In this document: positions 59,440-64,000 of the stretch, piece after piece
How positions within the stretch are numbered: position 1 is the stretch's first letter
How the letters are laid out: every line of letters starts with the position of its first letter
From: DASZHJ01 sp035541215
GTDB lineage: Bacteria > Pseudomonadota > Alphaproteobacteria > ATCC43930 > CGMCC-115725
DNA: 64,000 nt
Direction of reading: 5' to 3'
NCBI GenBank assembly: GCA_035541215.1
Contig: DATKNV010000044.1
Location: forward strand, 1 to 64,000
Position numbers and translations under genes: made by a program
Notes under the pieces: generated by a model
What the model was told of the DNA's origin: nothing
The model's input: only the letters and a program-made list of their open reading frames with translations
Database searches by the model: none

Positions 59440-60618
59440 TCACACCGGCAATTTCGGTGTGCGGTAAAGCGTCTTGCCCTTTGCCTCGATCTCGACGTCG
59501 AGGACGTAGCGCGCGATCGTTCGGGGGTCGACGCTCATGCCGAGGCCGGGCGCCTCGTCGAGGCGCAGGAGCCCGTCGCTTCCCGGCATCAGGTGATTGC
59601 TGGTGATCTCATACGCGAGCGCCTTCGGCTCCGCCGGGAATTCGCAGAGCTGATGGCTCTCGAGACCCGCGTAAGGCTGCACCGAGGCCGAAAGGGCCAA
59701 ATGCGAAGTGAAGGTGTGGTTGACGAAGGTGACGCCGCGCTGCGCGGCGTAGTCCGCGACGTCCTTGGCAGGACCGATGCCGCCGATGCGGCCGGTGTCT
59801 ATCTGAATGAAGCCGACGCCGCCATGATCGATCAGGTGCCTAGCCATGAAGGTGTCGTGGCTGCCCTCGCCGGCGGCGAGGCGCACCTGCGCCTCCCGCG
59901 AGAGCGCCTTGTAGGCGTCGAGGGCACCGCTCACGAAGGGCTCCTCGAGCCAATGTGCCTTCACCGCCTTGAGGGCGACGAGGCGCTGCCGCGCGGCGGC
60001 GAGGTCGTCAACCCAGATCGCGCCGGCGTCGACGAGGAGAATGCCGTCGGGTCCGAGCCCTTCGCGCGCCGCCACCACCTGATCGCGGTCGTCCTCGACG
60101 CTTCCTTGGCCGTAAGGACCCCAGCCGAATTTCGCGGCGCGGAATCCCCTGCCGCGGGCTGCACGCGCCTTCGCGAGCGTGTCCGCGGCGGTGTCGCCGA
60201 ATAGCACGGAGGCATACGGCATCTTCGGGAAGGCCTTCTTGATCCCAAGCAACCGGTAGACGGGCTCGTCGAAGCGCCGTCCCAGCAAATCCCAAAGCGC
60301 GATCTCGATGCCCGAGAGCGTGTGAGCGGTTTGCAGGAGATCGAGGCTGTTGCGCCGCACAAGGCGCGAAATCCGCGCGATGTCCGCAACGCCGTCGAGG
60401 CTCTGCCCAAGGACCGAGGCTAGGACCGGCTGGCAGGCGCCGTGGGAGCGCGGACAGACCGCGGCCGCGATCGAGGCCAGCGGCGACGCCTCGCATTCGC
60501 CCCAACCGACGAAGCCGCCGGCGCTCACGCGGACGAGAAGCGCGTCCTGGCTGCCGTCACCCTCGAGCGTGATCTCCGGCATCGCAAGATAGAAGAAATC
60601 GACGGCGTCGATCCGCAT
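59440..60618 (-). CDS. Enolase-superfamily enzyme, mandelate racemase/muconate lactonizing type (copy 1)
   Basis: A 392-residue acid-sugar dehydratase/racemase-type enzyme. Likely catalytic and metal residues, placed by family pattern: K163 (AAKFGWGPYG), Mg2+ ligands D197 (LLVDAG), E225 (LEEP) and E251 (AGEGS), and H301 (VNHTFTSH). This is the mandelate-racemase subgroup arrangement. ATG 60618 with GGGAG upstream is chosen over a longer frame to 60669. It is first in the minus-strand run, 112 bp before the amino-acid importer, and divergent from the aminotransferase. Confidence 0.9.
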   Translation of the reverse strand: MRIDAVDFFYLAMPEITLEGDGSQDALLVRVSAGGFVGWGECEASPLASIAAAVCPRSHGACQPVLASVLGQSLDGVADIARISRLVRRNSLDLLQTAHTLSGIEIALWDLLGRRFDEPVYRLLGIKKAFPKMPYASVLFGDTAADTLAKARAARGRGFRAAKFGWGPYGQGSVEDDRDQVVAAREGLGPDGILLVDAGAIWVDDLAAARQRLVALKAVKAHWLEEPFVSGALDAYKALSREAQVRLAAGEGSHDTFMARHLIDHGGVGFIQIDTGRIGGIGPAKDVADYAAQRGVTFVNHTFTSHLALSASVQPYAGLESHQLCEFPAEPKALAYEITSNHLMPGSDGLLRLDEAPGLGMSVDPRTIARYVLDVEIEAKGKTLYRTPKLPV

Positions 60619-60752
60619 GAGGGAGTCTCCCGCCACGGCGCTCGCGGCGCCAGACTTGGCCTCAAGCATGGGTGACGGAGTCCGATAGCGTCAAGGCGGC
60701 TGCGGCGCTACGCTACCGGAACGGTGCCAATGGCTTTCAGGCGGAGAGTCCC

Positions 60753-62105
60753 ATGAAGTCCCGCAACGTCATTCCCTCCATCTTCCTCGACTTCATGCAG
60801 ATGCAGCAGTTCGCGAAGAACCCGCTGATCTTCACGGAGGGGCGCGGAATCCGCCTGACCGATTCCGAGGGGAAGACGTACATCGACGGCCTTTCCGGCG
60901 TCTTCGTCACCAGCCTCGGGCATGGCAATACCGCGATCATCGAGGCGATGTCCGAGCAGCTCAAAAAGCTCGCTTTCGCGCCGCCGCTCCACAGCACCAG
61001 CGGCCCCGCGCTCGACCTCACGCAGATGCTCCTGAAGATCGCGCCGCAGGGGGTGACGGCCCTCAAGTTCCTGAGCGGCGGCTCAGAGGCGACCGAGGCC
61101 GCCATGAAGCTCGCGCGGCAATTTCATCAGCAAACCGGCAACCCCCGCAAATACAAGATCATCAGCCGCTACGGCGCCTACCACGGCGCGACCATGGGCG
61201 CGCTCTCCGCCGGCGGCGGCCGCGAGCGAAAGTCGGTTTACGAGCCGCTCGGCGTCGGCTTCATTCACGTGCACCCGCCCTATTGCTACCGCTGCCCCTT
61301 CGACCAGAGCTACCCCTCCTGCGGGCGCACCTGCGTCGGACTCATCGAGCGCACCATAGAATCTGAGGATCCCGCGACCGTCGCTGCAGTCATCGTCGAA
61401 CCGATCTCGATCTCCTCCGCGGGCTTCATGGTGCCGCCGCCGGACTATCTGCCGCGGCTCCGCGAAATCTGCGACCGGCACAATGTCGTGCTGATTTACG
61501 ACGAGATCATCACGGGCTTCGGGCGCCTCGGCACCATGTTCGGCTCGGAGTATTTCAAGGCGCCGCCGGACATCACGGCCTGCGGCAAGGGTATGAGCGG
61601 CGGATACGCGCCGCTGGCGGCGATCCTGATCCGCGATCGCATCGCCTCCGCCTTCTACGGCGAGGACGAGGAGAACGTCCAATTCCACCACGGCCACACC
61701 TATGCCGGCAATCCCGTCGCCTGCGCAGCCGGCGTCACCGCGGTGACGCAGCTCGTCGAGAACGACGTCGTCGGCAATGCGCGGCGCCAGGGCGAGCGCT
61801 TGCGGCAGCGCCTGCTCGCGCTCGCGGAGCGCTACTCGATCATCGGCGATGTCCGCGGCGCCGGATTGCTGCAGGGCGTGGAGCTCGTCAAGAACCGCGC
61901 CACGCGCGAGCGCTTTCCCGCGGCGGCGAAGCCTGGCAAGATCGTCGAGCGCGAGGCTCGCAAGCGCGGTCTCCTCTTCCGCTGCGGCAACGACTTCGCG
62001 GCCTTTGCGCCGCCGCTGATCTCCACCGCGGAGGAGATCGACGAAATGACCGGCATTCTCGGCGAAAGCCTTGCCGTCGCTCAGCGCGAGCTCGGCGTGG
62101 CCTGA
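60753..62105 (+). CDS. Class III pyridoxal-phosphate aminotransferase
   Basis: A 450-residue omega-amino acid/diamine-type transaminase. It has GLSGVFVTSLGHGNTAIIEA, the GGSEATEAAMKLARQFHQQ cofactor segment, LIYDEIITGFGRLG with the cofactor Asp, and Schiff-base K279 in ACGKGMSGGYAPL. ATG 60753 has GCGGAGAG upstream; a GTG at 60672 would add 27 residues. It would move an amino group from the imported compound to pyruvate or 2-oxoglutarate. The second enolase-superfamily gene begins 18 bp later. Confidence 0.9.
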   Translation: MKSRNVIPSIFLDFMQMQQFAKNPLIFTEGRGIRLTDSEGKTYIDGLSGVFVTSLGHGNTAIIEAMSEQLKKLAFAPPLHSTSGPALDLTQMLLKIAPQGVTALKFLSGGSEATEAAMKLARQFHQQTGNPRKYKIISRYGAYHGATMGALSAGGGRERKSVYEPLGVGFIHVHPPYCYRCPFDQSYPSCGRTCVGLIERTIESEDPATVAAVIVEPISISSAGFMVPPPDYLPRLREICDRHNVVLIYDEIITGFGRLGTMFGSEYFKAPPDITACGKGMSGGYAPLAAILIRDRIASAFYGEDEENVQFHHGHTYAGNPVACAAGVTAVTQLVENDVVGNARRQGERLRQRLLALAERYSIIGDVRGAGLLQGVELVKNRATRERFPAAAKPGKIVEREARKRGLLFRCGNDFAAFAPPLISTAEEIDEMTGILGESLAVAQRELGVA

Positions 62106-62123
62106 GGAGGATTGGGACACGGC

Positions 62124-63239
62124 ATGAAGATCACCGGCGTCGACGCCTTCTATCTACGCCTTCCTGAGATTCAGGAGCGCACCGACAGCTCGCAGGATGC
62201 CCTGATCGTCAAGATCAGCACCGATGCCGGGATCGTCGGCTGGGGAGAGGTCGACGGCTGCCCCGCCGTCGTCAAGGCGATCATCGAGGCGCCCTACTCG
62301 CACACGCTGGTCACGGGATTGAAATCGCTCCTGCTCGGAGAGAACCCGCTCGACACCTCCCGCCTCTGGGACAAGATGTTCCGCAGCACTCTTTATTACG
62401 GGCGTCAGGGCGCGGTGATTCAGGCGATGGCCGGGATCGACATCGCGCTCTGGGACATCAAGGGGAAGGCCCTCGGCCAGCCCATTTACAGCCTTCTCGG
62501 CGGGGCTCTTCGCGACAAGATGCGCGTCTATTCCTCGAACATGTTCCAATTCACGCCCGAGGCGACCGCCGAGCGCGCCAAGCGCGCGATCGATACCGGC
62601 CATACTGCCGTCAAATTCGGTTGGGAGCCCTTCGGACAAGACGCGAAGACCGACTGCAGGTTCCTGGAGGCGATCCGCAAGACGATCGGCGATAGCAACG
62701 ATCTCATGCTGGACGTCGGCCTGGTCTGGGACGCCAAGACCACCATCCAGCGCGCGGAGCTATTCAAGGATTACGATCTCTTCTGGATCGAGGAGCCGCT
62801 GCATCCCGACGATTACGAAGGCTATGGAAAGGTTTCCGCCGCTTGCACCCAGCGGATCGCCGCGGGCGAGGAAGAGTGCACGGTCACGGGCTTTGCGCGC
62901 CTCATCGAGCAAGGCGGCATCGACGTCGTGCAGATCGATCTCACGCGCTGCGGCTTCACGCAGGCGATGAAGATTGCCGACATGGCACACCGGCTCGGGC
63001 GCAAAGTGTGCAATCACAATTTCACGACCGACATCAACACGGCGGCCTCGCTGCATTTCCTCTGCGCGATCCCGAACGCGCTCGTGATGGAATACTGCGT
63101 CGAGCCCGGAGAGATAACGCGCAATCTCGCGAGGAATCCCGTGCGCATCGCGGATGGCTTCGCTCACTTGCCGCAGGGCCCCGGACTCGGCGTGGAGCCG
63201 AATCCGGCCGTCATCGAGAAATACCTCGTGCGTGCGTGA
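62124..63239 (+). CDS. Enolase-superfamily enzyme, mandelate racemase/muconate lactonizing type (copy 2)
   Basis: A 371-residue enzyme similar to copy 1. Residues fit mandelate racemase closely: K164 (VKFGWEPFG), D197 (LMLDVG), E223 (IEEP), E249 (AGEEE) and H298 (CNHNFTTDI). The second residue of the usual KxK motif is Gly, as in copy 1, so one general base is missing. Dehydration or one-sided proton transfer is more likely than racemisation. ATG 62124 is preferred over TTG 62112. Confidence 0.9.
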   Translation: MKITGVDAFYLRLPEIQERTDSSQDALIVKISTDAGIVGWGEVDGCPAVVKAIIEAPYSHTLVTGLKSLLLGENPLDTSRLWDKMFRSTLYYGRQGAVIQAMAGIDIALWDIKGKALGQPIYSLLGGALRDKMRVYSSNMFQFTPEATAERAKRAIDTGHTAVKFGWEPFGQDAKTDCRFLEAIRKTIGDSNDLMLDVGLVWDAKTTIQRAELFKDYDLFWIEEPLHPDDYEGYGKVSAACTQRIAAGEEECTVTGFARLIEQGGIDVVQIDLTRCGFTQAMKIADMAHRLGRKVCNHNFTTDINTAASLHFLCAIPNALVMEYCVEPGEITRNLARNPVRIADGFAHLPQGPGLGVEPNPAVIEKYLVRA

Positions 63240-63316
63240 TGCAAATCGGCGACTGCCGAACGGAAGTGCGGCTGCCTGAGTGGGGATGAGCCAGCCGCGA
63301 AGGAGGAGAACCGCAA

Positions 63317-63712
63317 ATGCCACGGCGAATTCTGCGTCCCAAAAGTCTGTCCTTCCAGCCGCGACCGACCTATCCCTACTCGCCCGGCACTCGCGGCGGG
63401 GAGTACGTTTACACCGCTGGTCAGGTCGCCTGGAACGAGAAAGGGGAGCTCGTCGGCATCGGCGACATCCGCGCGCAGACACGGCAGGTTCTCAAGAACG
63501 TGGAGGCGGTCCTCGAAGAAGGCGGCGCGACGATGCGCGACGTCCTCAAGTGCAACGTCTATCTCAAGAATATTGCCGATTTTCAGGCGATGAACGAGGA
63601 GTTCGCCAAGGCCTTTCCGTCCGATCCGCCGGCGAGGACGACCGTCGAGGCAAAGCTCGCGGAGCCCGAGATGCTGGTGGAGATCGAGGCGACGGCTTAC
63701 GTGGGAAAGTAA
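63317..63712 (+). CDS. RidA/YjgF-family enamine/imine deaminase
   Basis: A 131-residue RidA-fold protein. YTAGQVAWNEKGELVGIGD, QVLKNVEAVLEEGGATMRDV and PPARTTVEAKLAEPEMLVEI include the conserved Arg and Glu of the imine-binding pocket. RidA hydrolyses reactive enamines formed by PLP enzymes, or acts in dedicated catabolic steps. Its place after an aminotransferase and a dehydratase-like enzyme fits deamination of an enamine intermediate. The ribosome-binding site AAGGAGGAG precedes ATG 63317. Confidence 0.9.
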   Translation: MPRRILRPKSLSFQPRPTYPYSPGTRGGEYVYTAGQVAWNEKGELVGIGDIRAQTRQVLKNVEAVLEEGGATMRDVLKCNVYLKNIADFQAMNEEFAKAFPSDPPARTTVEAKLAEPEMLVEIEATAYVGK

Positions 63713-63725
63713 ATCCCGTACTGAG

Positions 63726-63750
63726 AGCACTGTATGTCGAGCGCAGTGCT
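63726..63750. terminator. Possible bidirectional terminator hairpin between convergent genes
   Basis: AGCACTG (63726-63732) and CAGTGCT (63744-63750) make a perfect 7-bp stem with an 11-nt loop, 14 bp after the RidA stop and 16 bp before the end of the convergent cupin gene. No T-run follows on either strand, so intrinsic termination would be weak. Confidence 0.35.
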
Positions 63751-63765
63751 GGGGGTCGCTGTCCA

Positions 63766-64000
63766 TCAGCGGTTTTGCCGTTTGTAGATGATGATCGAGA
63801 GATACTTCATCGGGACCCGGATCAACTCCTCGGGCCCGTGACGAGCTGCCGCATCGAAGAACAGCGCATCGCCCGGCTCCATCAGATAGGAGCGGTCGGC
63901 GTGCCGATAGCGAACCTTGCCCGACAGCATGTAAATGAACTCGAGACCGGCGTGGCGGAAGTTCGTATAGGGAACCGCATCCTCGCTCAACGTGATCAGA
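63766..64000 (-). CDS. Cupin C-terminal domain of a probable XRE-type regulator (5' part outside window)
   Basis: The frame stays open to the window edge, so the N-terminus is missing; 77 residues are visible. They form a cupin_2 domain: FRHAGLEFIYMLSGKVRYRH, SYLMEPGDALFFDAAARHG and a short basic end. This pattern is characteristic of XRE-family regulators with a C-terminal cupin sensor, which often control nearby amino-acid or sugar catabolic genes. The DNA-binding part cannot be seen, so a stand-alone cupin is possible. Confidence 0.75.
   Translation of the reverse strand, partial: LITLSEDAVPYTNFRHAGLEFIYMLSGKVRYRHADRSYLMEPGDALFFDAAARHGPEELIRVPMKYLSIIIYKRQNR

Overview
The window is dense, high-GC DNA with about 55 genes, tight spacing, many 4-bp ATGA/GTGA overlaps and many GTG or TTG starts. 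Nearly every gene belongs to an importer or a small-molecule catabolic enzyme. Gene content and style (several unrelated periplasmic-binding-protein importers, hydantoinase/oxoprolinase pairs, AtuA/DUF4387, a split molybdenum hydroxylase) suggest a metabolically versatile alphaproteobacterium of soil or water. That placement is an inference from style, because no phylogenetic marker is present. I saw no rRNA, tRNA, CRISPR array, insertion sequence or prophage.

Layout. (1) 1-1362 (-): a TPR/glycosyltransferase-9-like protein, cut by the left edge. (2) 1522-7346 (+): three tandem paralogous adenylate-forming ligases with an orphan NMT1-type binding protein between the second and third. (3) 7476-14460 (+): a complete dipeptide/oligopeptide-type ABC importer followed 3 bp later by a divergent Nramp-type transporter. 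(4) 14847-15455 (+): a membrane-anchored cyclic-nucleotide-binding protein broken by one in-frame TAA. (5) 15465-26388: a molybdenum hydroxylase whose small and FAD subunits (-) face its large subunit (+). The large subunit starts a 9.4-kb run: MoaD-like carrier, iron-type ABC importer, AtuA (DUF1446), DUF4387 and amidase. (6) 26415-34744 (-): HyuA, HyuB, FAD oxidoreductase, SDR and, after a 534-bp gap, a fourth adenylate-forming ligase. (7) 34981-39671 (+): a complete branched-chain amino-acid-type importer. (8) 39681-44438: an ATC-hydrolase-family gene (-) divergent from a second HyuA/HyuB pair (+). (9) 44509-48329: enoyl-CoA hydratase and ADP-forming acyl-CoA synthetase (-), then a Nudix hydrolase (+). 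(10) 48344-60618 (-): twelve genes in one direction, covering an enolase-superfamily enzyme, a polar amino-acid importer, a creatinase/M24-like hydrolase, DUF169, an FGGY kinase, a ribose-type importer, a nucleoside hydrolase and a DAO-type oxidase. (11) 60753-63712 (+): class III aminotransferase, second enolase-superfamily enzyme and RidA. (12) 63766-64000 (-): the C-terminal cupin part of a probable regulator, cut by the right edge.

How the genes may work together. The window reads as several adjacent uptake-and-degradation modules, each pairing a distinct importer with hydrolases, oxidoreductases and CoA ligases. The best-defined candidates are the molybdenum hydroxylase/AtuA/amidase run and the Liv importer flanked by two ATP-dependent ring-opening HyuAB pairs plus an ATC-hydrolase homologue. 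The latter looks like a system for cyclic amides or thiazoline-type amino-acid derivatives. Substrates are not determined by the sequence. Almost no transcription factors are encoded, so control must come from elsewhere or from the edge gene.
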